36,646 nucleotides of DNA. Source: JBBSDV01 sp038240335 (GTDB lineage: Bacteria > Chloroflexota > Dehalococcoidia > DSTF01 > JACRBR01). Location: assembly GCA_038240335.1 (NCBI GenBank), contig JBBSDV010000006.1:1-36646 (forward strand), read 5' to 3'. The position numbers and the translations under genes were made by a program. The notes under the pieces are model-generated. The model had not been told where the DNA came from and did not search any database. It was given only the letters and a program-made list of their open reading frames with translations. This document shows positions 8,975-17,005 of this stretch, piece after piece; position 1 is the first letter of the stretch; each line of letters starts with the position of its first letter.

Positions 8975-10330
8975 ATGACTGAAGAACTGCCGCTGGAAGG
9001 CGTCCGCGTCGTTGACCTGGCGCAGGTGTTTGCCGGGCCGGCTTGCACGCGCATCCTCGCGGATCTGGGCGCCGACGTCATTCGGTTCGAGTCCGCGAGC
9101 CGCATGGACGTGACGCGCAACCTGATCATCACGGAGAACGAAGGCCTCGATCATCATTGGCACCGCGCGTCGTATTTCGTCGTTCGCAATGCGAGCAAGC
9201 GCGAGATGGTGCTCGATCTCGCGAAGGAAGAGGCGCGCGCGATCATACGCAAGCTGATCGTGACGGCAGACGTCGTCATCGAGAGCTTCACGCCGCGAGT
9301 CATGGCGAACTTCGGGCTCGACTACGCATCGCTGAAGGCGATCAAGGCCGACATCATCATGTGCTCGCTCTCGGGATACGGGCAGTCGGGGCCGATGCGC
9401 GACTATGCCGGCTACGGCATGGGCCTCGAGCCCGCCTCCGGCCTGTCGTCGATCACTGGCTACGCGGGCGGGCCGCCGATGCGCTCCGGGCTGTCGTTCA
9501 CCGACCCATACTCGGGCTTCATCGGCGCCGGGGCGGTGCTGACGGCGCTCGCCTATCGCCGCCGCACAGGCAAGGGCCAATACATCGACCTCAGCGAGCA
9601 GGAGGCGGCGATTCCGATCATCGGCGCCGCGCTGCTCGAATACCAGATGACCGGCCGCCTGCACGAACGCAACGGCGACCGCAGCGAGTGGGCCGCGCCG
9701 CAGGGATGCTACCGCTGCGCCGGCGATGATCGCTGGGCCGTGATTTCGTGCTCCGATGACGGCGAGTTCGAGCGCATGGCGCGGGCGATGAACCACCCGG
9801 AGTGGCTCGACGACGCGCGCTTCGCCACGGTGCTCGCTCGTCACGATCATCACGACGAGCTCGACGCCGCGATCACCGAGTGGACATCGGAGCGCGATCA
9901 CTACGATGTGATGCACACGCTGCAGGCGGGGCACGTGAAGGCGGCCGCCGTGCTCGATGGCAAGGAGATCCTCTTCGATCCGCAGTTCAAAGAGCGCCAT
10001 CACTTCGACGTGATCGACCAGCCGATGCTAGGCAAGCGGCCGGTGCAACGGCATCTCGCCGCCAAGTTCGGCCGCTTTGAGGCGAAAGCGCGCACACCGG
10101 CGCCGACCCTCGGCCAGCACAACGACGAGGTGTTGCGTGAGCTGGGCTACAGCGAAGACGAGATCGCCAAGCTCAAGGAAGATGCGATCATCGCCGAAGC
10201 GCCGAAGCTGCCGGTACCAGCGCAGTTCGTCTCGAAGGCGCTGCAGCTTCCCTATGACCGCTACGTCGAGGCGGGCATCCTGCAGGCCATCGAGCCCGAC
10301 TACCGCGAGCAATTGGGCATCGCCGAGTAG
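8975..10330 (+). CDS. Family III CoA-transferase (CaiB/BaiF type), second copy
   Basis: A 451-residue family III CoA-transferase from the ATG at 8975, chosen because AGAGGGA lies 5 bp upstream and the family opening LEGVRVVDLAQVFAGPACTRILADLGADVIRFE follows at once; the longer open frame from 8798 has no such support. SGYGQSGPMRDYAGYG and GKGQYIDLSEQEA are the next conserved blocks. It is longer than the first copy, with an extra C-terminal tail of some 40 residues. It follows the first copy in the same direction and probably shares its transcript. The two copies share only the family pattern, so they are old paralogues and not a recent duplication. Confidence 0.91.
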   Translation: MTEELPLEGVRVVDLAQVFAGPACTRILADLGADVIRFESASRMDVTRNLIITENEGLDHHWHRASYFVVRNASKREMVLDLAKEEARAIIRKLIVTADVVIESFTPRVMANFGLDYASLKAIKADIIMCSLSGYGQSGPMRDYAGYGMGLEPASGLSSITGYAGGPPMRSGLSFTDPYSGFIGAGAVLTALAYRRRTGKGQYIDLSEQEAAIPIIGAALLEYQMTGRLHERNGDRSEWAAPQGCYRCAGDDRWAVISCSDDGEFERMARAMNHPEWLDDARFATVLARHDHHDELDAAITEWTSERDHYDVMHTLQAGHVKAAAVLDGKEILFDPQFKERHHFDVIDQPMLGKRPVQRHLAAKFGRFEAKARTPAPTLGQHNDEVLRELGYSEDEIAKLKEDAIIAEAPKLPVPAQFVSKALQLPYDRYVEAGILQAIEPDYREQLGIAE

Positions 10331-10569
10331 TCGGCTGGTCGAGCGAGCATCAGTAAACGCATACTCGTCGTCGGACGGCTCAGCTGCGACGCTGACGAAC
10401 GAGCGCCCTTAGGACATTTCAGATCGGGCCGTTCGCCTGGTTTTGTAACGGTCTCGTCATGCAGACGACGCTGCCGTGAGCATCGCTTCACCGATCCTGC
10501 TTTAGGATGTGCAGCGAACGGACCGGAGGCGAGCGCGCAGCTGTGCTGCTCGCCAAGCGATTCCTCTGA

Positions 10570-10711
10570 GAGTCGCGTCGTAGCTACCCGGGGGGAGTCG
10601 CCGCCACCCCGAGACGGGCCAGCTACGTCGTCCGATCCGGGCCGACGACTTCGGTCGGAAGCCTATGTTCCCCGGGCGTGAGAACTGTGGCGGTACTTGC
10701 GTCCGGGGGCA
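10570..10711 (+). ncRNA. Candidate structured RNA or leader
   Basis: Several nested or successive stems are visible. CGTAGCT (about 10578-10584) pairs perfectly with AGCTACG (10621-10627) and encloses CGGGG/CCCCG. Next, GTCGTC can pair with GACGAC, or CCGA with TCGG in an overlapping alternative. Finally CCCCGGGCG (about 10670-10678) pairs with CGTCCGGGG around a loop of about 20 nt. The mutually exclusive middle stems would suit a switch, but I could not match it to a riboswitch class I know. The strand is assumed from the downstream gene at 10791. Confidence 0.4.
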
Positions 10712-10712
10712 T

Positions 10713-10766
10713 CTAGTTTGCAGTTGTTGGTTCGTCGTTCACAGTTCACAGTTCACAGTGTTCAGG
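10713..10766. repeat. Heptamer array upstream of small membrane protein
   Basis: About seven units in strict 7-bp register, including three near-identical CAGTTCA-type copies around 10740-10760. It ends about 25 bp before the start codon of the small gene. Confidence 0.85.
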
Positions 10767-10790
10767 TCAGCGGCGAGCGAGGATTGAAGG

Positions 10791-10976
10791 ATGAGCGAAC
10801 ACGAGGCACACGCGGATCACGACCACAGCGAGGGCAACGCATCGCACGATGCGGCGCAAGCGGCCTCGTGGCTAGCGCGCGGCGGATTGCTCGCGCTCGC
10901 CGGCTTCGGGCTGCTCGTCGTCATCATGATCATCGCGAACGCCAAGGAGCCCTACGGCGGCCCGCTCGAAGCATAG
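10791..10976 (+). CDS. Small single-pass membrane protein, unknown
   Basis: A 61-residue protein with a His/Asp/Glu-rich N-terminal tail (several His within the first 20 residues), one hydrophobic helix at about 29-49 and a short C-terminal tail. A CGAGGA motif about ten bases upstream can serve as ribosome site. I do not recognise the family. The His-rich tail could bind metal, and one-helix proteins of this size are often accessory subunits of respiratory complexes, but nothing in the window supports either idea directly. It lies between two heptamer arrays and downstream of the structured region. It might be spurious; the clear transmembrane pattern and start site argue for a real gene. 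Confidence 0.55.
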   Translation: MSEHEAHADHDHSEGNASHDAAQAASWLARGGLLALAGFGLLVVIMIIANAKEPYGGPLEA

Positions 10977-10982
10977 GCATAT

Positions 10983-11024
10983 GAGTTTGTAGTTCGTCGT
11001 TTGTAGTTCGTCGTTCAACGTTGG
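10983..11024. repeat. Heptamer array after small membrane protein
   Basis: Six units in exact register, alternating TAGTTCG and TCGTTTG types, starting 7 bp past the stop codon. Confidence 0.85.
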
Positions 11025-11075
11025 CCACCCGTCGGCTTCGCGATCTTCGCGTCCTCGCGGTTCGGCAAAAACTCC

Positions 11076-11106
11076 GGCATCCAGCGTCCAGCATCCGCTT
11101 CGCTCC
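11076..11106. repeat. Short heptamer array, GGCATCC type
   Basis: GGCATCC, AGCGTCC, AGCATCC and GCTTCGC follow in 7-bp steps between the small gene and the methyltransferase. Confidence 0.7.
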
Positions 11107-11139
11107 ACGGGACCCGGGGGCGTTTCCGACACCGGCCGT

Positions 11140-11946
11140 CTACCCCGGGCAGCCGCGCGAGAGGGTTACCTCGAACGTACGCTCGAACTCGACATCGCGA
11201 TCGAGGCCGCCGAAGAGGGCATCGATCTGCGGCGTTACGCGCTCAATGATCGCCGGTAAGCGCTCCTCTGGGATGCGCCACGAGCTCGAGTAGTCGCGGC
11301 GGGCGAGGCGGTCGATCATGCGACGCCCTTGCGTGTGCGAGGGCCAAGCGGCGATGACCATCCGCTCGCTCGATGCGGCAGCGCCGCCCACGATGCGATC
11401 GGCGAGCAGCCGTGAATCTTCGTGGGCGTCCCAGGTCGCCGGGTCTACGCCCGCAAGTTCGTGCGCGGCATCCCGGATGATGATGTTTGCCCGCTCGCGC
11501 AATGCATCGCCCCCGTAGCCGCCACCATCGCCGCCATAGATCACGATGCCGCCGGGGCGCACGAGCGGCAGCGTCGCGCGCAGTGTAGCTTCCGGATCCG
11601 GCACGAGGTGGAGGATGTGGACGAAGAGCAGCGCATCGAACGACTGCAGCCGCAGCGCCGGCCGTGCCGCCTCCGCAAGCATCACGTCGATGTCTTGCCG
11701 CTTCTCGCGCAGCACACCGAGCATCTTGGCCGAGATGTCGATCCCGGCGACGCGCACGCCCGCCTCCGCGAGCGGCACCGCGATTCGTCCCGTACCGATG
11801 CCCACTTCGAGCAGCCGCGGCGCCGGCGCGATGTCCCTGAGGATGGCGGCGAGGCGATCGCCGATCATGCGGGATGCTTCAGGCGGCAGGCCGCGCGTTT
11901 CGTCGTAGCAATGGGCAACGCGATCAAACGACTTCAGTTCGCTCAC
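11140..11946 (-). CDS. Class I SAM-dependent methyltransferase
   Basis: A 268-residue methyltransferase starting at GTG (11944-11946), supported by GAGGG upstream and by its 4-nt overlap (GTGA) with the end of the thioesterase gene. Motif I is LLEVGIGTGRIA at about 45-56, followed by the acidic residue Asp70 (GIDIS) that binds the SAM ribose, and a motif 'FVHILHLVPDPE' in the post-II region. The acceptor is unknown; the pattern resembles UbiE/BioC-like small-molecule methyltransferases. Translational coupling to the hotdog thioesterase suggests a shared pathway, perhaps acting on an acyl-CoA-derived product. Confidence 0.88.
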   Translation of the reverse strand: MSELKSFDRVAHCYDETRGLPPEASRMIGDRLAAILRDIAPAPRLLEVGIGTGRIAVPLAEAGVRVAGIDISAKMLGVLREKRQDIDVMLAEAARPALRLQSFDALLFVHILHLVPDPEATLRATLPLVRPGGIVIYGGDGGGYGGDALRERANIIIRDAAHELAGVDPATWDAHEDSRLLADRIVGGAAASSERMVIAAWPSHTQGRRMIDRLARRDYSSSWRIPEERLPAIIERVTPQIDALFGGLDRDVEFERTFEVTLSRGCPG

Positions 11947-12395
11947 TTCGGCTCCCTCTGCGGCGATGGGACGTGCGTGCTCGTGACGACGCAGAGCAGG
12001 CGGCCGTCGTCGCCACGCACCTTCGATTCGACGACGGTCAGTGTGCGGCCATGATGCATGATTCGTGACTCCGCGGTGGCGTGGCCCTGGTTCGTGTTGC
12101 GCAGCAGGTTGACGCTGATCTGAATACTGAGCGGGAACGGAACCTGGTTCTCTGCAGTCGCGCCCCAAGCCTCGAAGCAGGCCATGGTTGCACAGACGTC
12201 GGCAAGTTGGATCAGCGCGCCGGCCGCGAAGACACCCGTGCCCTGCCGCACGCCCGGCCCCAGCGGCATAGAGAGCACGACGCTCTCGGCGCTCCGCTCG
12301 ACGACGCGCATGCGCATCGCCGCAATAATATTGCCGCCTACGGCCTCCATGTCGCCCCACCACTGCGCGTGCCAAGCGTCGTCGAAGTCACGCAT
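11943..12395 (-). CDS. PaaI-like hotdog-fold thioesterase
   Basis: A 150-residue single hotdog domain. The segment RQGTGVFAAGALIQLADVCA at about 50-69 matches the family helix with its catalytic acidic residue. Such enzymes hydrolyse acyl-CoA thioesters in the cytosol. It lies first in a two-gene unit with the methyltransferase, overlapping by 4 nt. The region upstream of its ATG (12393-12395) carries a heptamer array and no clear ribosome site. The substrate is unknown. Confidence 0.85.
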   Translation of the reverse strand: MRDFDDAWHAQWWGDMEAVGGNIIAAMRMRVVERSAESVVLSMPLGPGVRQGTGVFAAGALIQLADVCATMACFEAWGATAENQVPFPLSIQISVNLLRNTNQGHATAESRIMHHGRTLTVVESKVRGDDGRLLCVVTSTHVPSPQREPK

Positions 12396-12418
12396 GGATG
12401 GGTAAATGGATAGATCGC

Positions 12419-12481
12419 CGTTTGTAGTTCACAGTTTTTCGGTCCGCCGTTCGCGGCTCACAGTTCGCGATCCACAGTTCA
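12419..12481. repeat. Heptamer array between ychF and thioesterase
   Basis: About nine 7-bp units (CGTTTGT, AGTTCAC, CAGTTCG, CAGTTCA) fill more than half of the 122-bp gap. Confidence 0.8.
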
Positions 12482-12517
12482 TGGAGCTGAGCGCTGAAAT
12501 CGTTTTCGCAGACGAAC

Positions 12518-13609
12518 TCACACATTGAACAGGATGTTCAGGCAGTCGCCATCGTCGACGACGTAGGTTTTGCCTTCTTGGCGCAGATGCCCGTGCTTGC
12601 GTGCCTCGGCGTAGCTGCCGTCGGCGAGCAGGTCGGCGGAACTGACGACCTCGGCGCGGATGAAGCCACGTTCGAGGTCGGTATGGATCTTGCCCGCGGC
12701 GGCTGGGGCGCTTGCGCCGCGGCGTACGTTCCAGGCGCGACACTCGTCGGCGCCGACGGTGAAGAACGAGATCAGTCCGGTGAGCTCGAACGACATGCGG
12801 ATCATCCGCGCCAGGCCCGGCTCGCTGATGCCCAGATCGCTGCGGAACTCCGCGGCGTCTTCGTCCGACATCTGCGCCAGCTCCTGCTCGATCTTGCCGC
12901 TAATTGCCGCAACGGCCGTCTGCAGACCCGCAAAATGCTCGCCGAACTGCGCCTCGATTTCGGCGGTGCGGGCCGCGTCGCCCTCGTCTATGTTGCGCAC
13001 GATCAACAGCGGCTTGTCAGTGAGGAACTGGTAGTTAACCAGCGTCTTCGCCTCCTCCTCGCTGATCTCCTGCGCGCGCAGCGGAGTCTCGGCTTCGAGC
13101 CCCGCTTTGAGCCGCGTCAGCAGCGTTACTTCGCGCTCGGCGGTCTCGCGCTCCGCCATCTTCACCGACCGCATCGACGATTCGATCCGCTCGAGGCGTT
13201 TCTCGATAAACGCGGCGTCGGCGAAGGCGAGCTCGAGCTCCATCGTCGATGCATCGCGCTCCGGGTCGACTGTCGTCTGCGGGTGCGGCACCGTCTCGTC
13301 CTCGAAGGCGCGGACGACGTGGATCAACGCATCGCAGCGGGCGAGCTGTGCGAGGAATTGCGGCGGCGGCCCCTGCCCGCCGCTGAACGCCTCGCCGGGG
13401 AAGTCGATGTAGCGAATGTCGGCGAGGGTGAACTTCTTTGGATCGAAGATCTTCGCCAGCGCGTCGAGCCGCGCATCCGGCACCTTGACGACGCCTATAT
13501 TCGGCTGCACGCCCGCGCCGTACGACCCGGTCTGCGCATCACCCTTCGTGACCGCATTGAAGATCGTCGTCTTGCCCGACCGCTGAAAGCCAATGATGCC
13601 GAGGTCCAT
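12518..13609 (-). CDS. ychF: YchF/OLA1-type P-loop NTPase, divergent
   Basis: A 363-residue protein of the Obg-like YchF family, which binds ribosomes and prefers ATP. The P-loop GFQRSGKT is at 7-14, VQPNIGVVKVPDARLD at about 34-49 matches the family block after switch I, and the C-terminus (about 280-363) is the TGS-type domain ending VVDDGDCLNILFNV. The G3 segment reads IDFPG in place of the usual DIAG, and the block normally rich in NFPFCTI is changed, so this is a divergent branch. The G4 region NIDEGD follows the altered form common in YchF. It stands alone with repeat arrays on both sides. Confidence 0.9.
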   Translation of the reverse strand: MDLGIIGFQRSGKTTIFNAVTKGDAQTGSYGAGVQPNIGVVKVPDARLDALAKIFDPKKFTLADIRYIDFPGEAFSGGQGPPPQFLAQLARCDALIHVVRAFEDETVPHPQTTVDPERDASTMELELAFADAAFIEKRLERIESSMRSVKMAERETAEREVTLLTRLKAGLEAETPLRAQEISEEEAKTLVNYQFLTDKPLLIVRNIDEGDAARTAEIEAQFGEHFAGLQTAVAAISGKIEQELAQMSDEDAAEFRSDLGISEPGLARMIRMSFELTGLISFFTVGADECRAWNVRRGASAPAAAGKIHTDLERGFIRAEVVSSADLLADGSYAEARKHGHLRQEGKTYVVDDGDCLNILFNV

Positions 13610-13624
13610 GCCGCCAGATTATCC

Positions 13625-13719
13625 GGGTTGCGGGTTGGAGTGAAGGAGTGGAACGCGGCGGGCTGAAGGTGGTTGGACTTTTGGCGGCGGGATGTCGCGG
13701 GAGGTTGGATGTTGGAACG
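13625..13719. repeat. Long degenerate heptamer array between ychF and the deacetylase
   Basis: Roughly thirteen 7-bp units of the GGTTGGA/TGTTGGA type occupy most of the divergent promoter region between the two genes. Confidence 0.8.
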
Positions 13720-13754
13720 AACGACGACACCCACCAGCAGATACACTGCTCCCG

Positions 13755-14642
13755 ATGACGAAGACACTCGAGATGCTCGGCTACGGCGCTGATGATCGCG
13801 TGCTGATCACCCATATCGACGACGTCGGCTTCTCACACGCCTCGAACGTCGCGGCGCTCGAGGGGATGACGCAGGGCAGCCTCACCTGCGGCTCGACGCT
13901 GGTGCCCGCGCCGTGGTTCATGGAGACCGTGCGTCTGCAGCAGCAACACCCGGAACTCGATCTCGGGATCCACATGACGCTGACGGCCGAGTACGAGACC
14001 TATCGCTGGCCCGCCATGACCGGGCGTCCGGCGTCGACGCTGCACGCGCCCGATGGCGGCATGTGGCGCGATGTCGCGAACGTCGTCGCGCACGTCTCCG
14101 CCGAAGATGCGCATGCGGAGTTGCGCGCCCAGATCGATCACGCCCTCGCCTGCGGCATCGACGTGACGCACCTCGACACGCACATGGGCGCGGTGATGCA
14201 GCCGAAGTATCTGCCGCTGTATGTCGATCTGGCGATGGAGTATCGCCTCCCGCTCTTCTTCATCCGGCCGAGCGCACGCCGTCTAGCCGCGCTCAGCGAC
14301 GCCGCCGACGTCTACGCCGAGCAGACGGCGAAGCTCGAGGCGCGCGGTTGGCCACTGCTCGACAACGTCATCGTCCAGACGCTGAGCGAGATCGCGCCGG
14401 ACGACAAGATACGCCGGTTCAAGGAGATGTTCGCGAACCTGCGGCCGGGCCTGACGCACTTTCTCGTCCATCCCGCGCAGGCGGGTGACGAACTCGACGC
14501 GATGACGCCCGTCGACAGCCGACACCGCGCGAAGGAGCACGAGATCTTCCGTACGCGCGAGATGCGCGACTATTGCGAAGGTCTCGGCATCAAGCTGACG
14601 GGATACCGCTCGATCCGCGATCGGCTGCGCGCCGGCCTTTAG
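13755..14642 (+). CDS. YdjC/ChbG-like carbohydrate deacetylase
   Basis: A 295-residue TIM-barrel-like hydrolase. The metal site is visible: ITHIDDVGFS (Asp22/Asp23), LGIHMTLT (His73) and HLDTHMG (His143), corresponding to NADDFGLS, GxHLxL and DxHxH blocks of the ChbG family, which removes N-acetyl groups from chito-oligosaccharides. The start ATG at 13755 was chosen over a longer in-frame opening because the family N-terminus begins there. The first motif reads HIDD where most members have NADD, so the substrate may differ. No sugar genes flank it. Confidence 0.85.
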   Translation: MTKTLEMLGYGADDRVLITHIDDVGFSHASNVAALEGMTQGSLTCGSTLVPAPWFMETVRLQQQHPELDLGIHMTLTAEYETYRWPAMTGRPASTLHAPDGGMWRDVANVVAHVSAEDAHAELRAQIDHALACGIDVTHLDTHMGAVMQPKYLPLYVDLAMEYRLPLFFIRPSARRLAALSDAADVYAEQTAKLEARGWPLLDNVIVQTLSEIAPDDKIRRFKEMFANLRPGLTHFLVHPAQAGDELDAMTPVDSRHRAKEHEIFRTREMRDYCEGLGIKLTGYRSIRDRLRAGL

Positions 14643-15027
14643 TTCGAGCGCGCGATCGCTCCCCGTGCGGGCTGGCTGCGCCACTAGACTTAGGTCGGCG
14701 GAGTGATCGCTCTGCCTCATAGCGATGCTGTCACGGTTTTCGAGTTGGGTAATCTGTTCGACGTTCTCGGCCGCGTCGTCACGTGCAGGTTGTCCGGCGG
14801 TTGTCCTAGGCGGAGCTCCCCGACATCCATTCCCTTACCGCCGGTGTTCGCGCGGTCTGCGGTGCCTGCGGTGTGCTTCAACGCACCGTTGTGTCGCGTT
14901 TTCAGCGAAGCTCGGGTGTCGCTCGTTCTGCCGCCGCAGATGGTTGTCATGGGCCAAACAATCATGCCCGGCGCGCGCGACGCTCGTTGTACACTGCCAT
15001 CGAATCTCGACCCAGATAGTGAGCAGT
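14643..15027. other. 385-bp gap without a gene
   Basis: Open frames here lack start signals and family patterns. Composition is slightly lower in GC than the genes. I see no heptamer array, tRNA or strong hairpin. Confidence 0.6.
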
Positions 15028-15657
15028 ATGCGCACGCTTCTCCGCACCAGCCTTCGCCCGATGGCTGCCGAGGATATTCCTCAGGTCGCGGATATTGAAC
15101 GCGAGTCGTTTCCCTCGATGTGGCCGCAGACCGCCTACCGGCGCGAGCTATCGAACAAGATCGCGCGGTACCTCGTGCTCACGGAGTTGCGTGACGAGGC
15201 GGTGGCCGGCGCGCCGGAATCGCGCGGGCTCTGGGGCGCGCTCCGCCGCATCGTCGGCAACGGTGACGATCCGGAGACCCCCTCGCGCGAGTTCCTGCTC
15301 GGTTTCGTCGGCCTCTGGCTGATGGTCGGCGAAGCGCACGTCGTCACCGTCGCCGTGCGTGAGCAATATCGCCGCCTCGGCATCGGCGAACGGCTGCTGA
15401 TCGCCAGCGTCGAATTGGCGCGCGACGCCGACCAAGAAGTCGTGACACTGGAGGTACGCGCGTCGAACGACGCGGCGCAGCTGCTGTACGAGAAGTACGG
15501 CTTCGCGAAGGTGGGGCTACGCAAGCGCTACTACACCGACAACAACGAGGACGCCGTGATCATGACGACGCCGGAGCTGCGCACGCCCTCGTACGAGGCC
15601 CGCTTCGCCGAGCTCCGAGCATTTCACCAACGCGAGTTCCCGGATCTGTGGACCTGA
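15028..15657 (+). CDS. rimI: Ribosomal protein bS18-alanine N-acetyltransferase-like GNAT
   Basis: A GNAT acetyltransferase of 209 residues from the ATG at 15028; a GTG three codons upstream (15019) is equally possible. The N-terminus LRPMAAEDIPQVADIERESFPSMWP is typical of RimI, the acetyl-CoA loop REQYRRLGIGERLL is at about 111-124, and NDAAQLLYEKYGFAKVGLRKRYYTD near the C-terminus matches the family end. It is longer than the usual 150-160 residues because of an insertion at about 55-88 and a C-terminal tail. RimI acetylates the N-terminus of S18; some relatives act on other proteins. Confidence 0.88.
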   Translation: MRTLLRTSLRPMAAEDIPQVADIERESFPSMWPQTAYRRELSNKIARYLVLTELRDEAVAGAPESRGLWGALRRIVGNGDDPETPSREFLLGFVGLWLMVGEAHVVTVAVREQYRRLGIGERLLIASVELARDADQEVVTLEVRASNDAAQLLYEKYGFAKVGLRKRYYTDNNEDAVIMTTPELRTPSYEARFAELRAFHQREFPDLWT

Positions 15658-15755
15658 TGAGGGGGCACGTGACCAAGCGCCGATCGCGCCACTGCAAATA
15701 GGGCTAGCGCGCCGTCGAGGCGCGCTAGCACGTCATCGGACTCGCGAGATGCACC

Positions 15756-15968
15756 TCACCGAAGGCGCGGGCTGTGCATGGCGCCGCTCGCGATCGGCTC
15801 ATCAATGTAAAGGTCGCCGTTGCGGATCTTGATGTTGAACCCGCAGTCGGGTGTTGTGCAGGCCCATGCCTTGAAGTGAATCGCCGCGCCCTGACTGCCG
15901 AAGTCGGAGAGGGGGACAAGGTCGCCCTGATTGCACTTCTGGCACTTCGGGAACCCCAGGATCTCCAT
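15756..15968 (-). CDS. Small zinc-ribbon protein, unknown
   Basis: A 70-residue protein with two cysteine pairs, Cys9-X2-Cys12 and Cys37-X4-Cys42, forming a probable zinc ribbon, followed by a beta-rich tail. The ATG at 15966-15968 has GAGAGGG about nine bases upstream, which supports a real gene despite its size. It runs opposite to its neighbours on both sides. I do not know the family or partner. Confidence 0.65.
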   Translation of the reverse strand: MEILGFPKCQKCNQGDLVPLSDFGSQGAAIHFKAWACTTPDCGFNIKIRNGDLYIDEPIASGAMHSPRLR

Positions 15969-16321
15969 TGCGTACCGCCCTCTCCCCACCCCGCACAAAA
16001 CCTCGGCAAGCCCGCGGCACCGGTTGCTCGCAGCGCCGCCTGGTCCGTCGAGACTCCGCCTGCTCTGCCTCCCGACGACGGCCTCTGCGAGGCCCCGTAA
16101 AAGTGAGCCGAGTATATCGGCGAAAATGTAACAACTGCAATGAATCGCATTGACATCCGCAGAGTCACGCCATCGACCTCGTCGCCCGCGCTGCGCGGAA
16201 GCCGTACCAAGCGATCGGCGCGGCACGCCTACGCGCCGCTTGTCATGAGACCGCGATCGGTGCGACGATAGGGCCGCAGTGGACGCTGTACACCGCGGGG
16301 AAACGCGAGAGGAGGCCATGC

Positions 16322-16876
16322 ATGGCGAGAGACACGGCTCCGGCGCACAAGGACGGCGCGCTGCATTTTCCGCTGCAGGACGACGAGCACGTGCTCATGC
16401 TTTGCCGCAAGCACTGGCTCTATCTCTGGCCGCGGACGCTCATGTTCGCGCTCGTCGCCGTCATACCGATCATCCTGGCGGCGGTGTTCCTCTCGAAGAC
16501 GCTGGGGTTCGACGGCACGCCGCGGCTCGTGTTTTCGATCGCATCGCTCGTCTGGGTCGTGTACTGGGGCGTGCTGGCCTTCCTCAACTGGTACCGATAC
16601 AACAACGACATCTGGGTGATCACCGATCAGCGGATCATCGACAGCACGAAGACGACGCCATTCAACCTCAAGATCTCGACCGCGGATCTGGTCAACGTGC
16701 AGGACATGACGGTCGAACGCAATGGCATTTTTCGGACGATGTTCGACTACGGGGACATCGTCTGCCAGACGGCGGCGGACGTGCAGGAGTTCCGCCTCGT
16801 CGCGATCCCGCATCCGCAAGACGTGCAGCTCCTCGTCGACAAAGAGCGCGACCGAGAGCGAATGCGCAGCAAGTGA
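16322..16876 (+). CDS. Membrane protein with bacterial PH domain (bPH2, YdbS-like)
   Basis: A 184-residue inner-membrane protein with two transmembrane helices (about 38-59 and 69-90) followed by a bacterial pleckstrin-like domain; WVITDQRIIDSTKTTPF at about 97-113 is the signature strand of the bPH2/DUF304 family. A strong AGGAGG site precedes two possible ATGs (16318 out of frame, 16322 in frame). Family members have no agreed function; some affect envelope stress. The C-terminus ends with a charged helix. Confidence 0.85.
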   Translation: MARDTAPAHKDGALHFPLQDDEHVLMLCRKHWLYLWPRTLMFALVAVIPIILAAVFLSKTLGFDGTPRLVFSIASLVWVVYWGVLAFLNWYRYNNDIWVITDQRIIDSTKTTPFNLKISTADLVNVQDMTVERNGIFRTMFDYGDIVCQTAADVQEFRLVAIPHPQDVQLLVDKERDRERMRSK

Positions 16877-16878
16877 TG

Positions 16879-16991
16879 AGTTACCCAGTAGCGAGTTACA
16901 ACGTTTGTGCATCAAGACGGCGTTCGTTGGACGCACCGTGGGACGAACAAAAACAAATTGCTTTCGGGTGAAGTGAACTGTGAACTTTCGT
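16879..16991. repeat. Weak heptamer tracts before SDR gene
   Basis: Two short tracts, GAGTTAC-like units at 16879-16906 and AACTGTG-like units at 16969-16991, flank non-repeated sequence. The second stops just before the ribosome site of the next gene. Confidence 0.5.
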
Positions 16992-16999
16992 AAAGGAGG
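16992..16999 (+). promoter_or_regulatory. Strong ribosome binding site
   Basis: AAAGGAGG lies 6 bp before the ATG at 17006. It is the best Shine-Dalgarno match in the window. Confidence 0.8.
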
Positions 17000-17005
17000 A
17001 CGACC

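Larger units (their letters stand above)
10331..10790. other. 460-bp non-coding stretch with structured element and repeats
   Basis: No convincing gene. It contains a cluster of strong hairpins at about 10570-10711 and a heptamer array at 10713-10766 before a small membrane-protein gene. Confidence 0.7.

Noticed and set aside
10570..10711. Known riboswitch (cobalamin, c-di-AMP or manganese type)
   Set aside because: Partial likeness such as CAGCTA and GAGACGGGCC is present, but the ordered conserved blocks of each class are missing.
11140..12375. A single 411-codon gene
   Set aside because: Its first part is out of frame with and antiparallel in meaning to the thioesterase gene; the methyltransferase starts at 11946 with a ribosome site.
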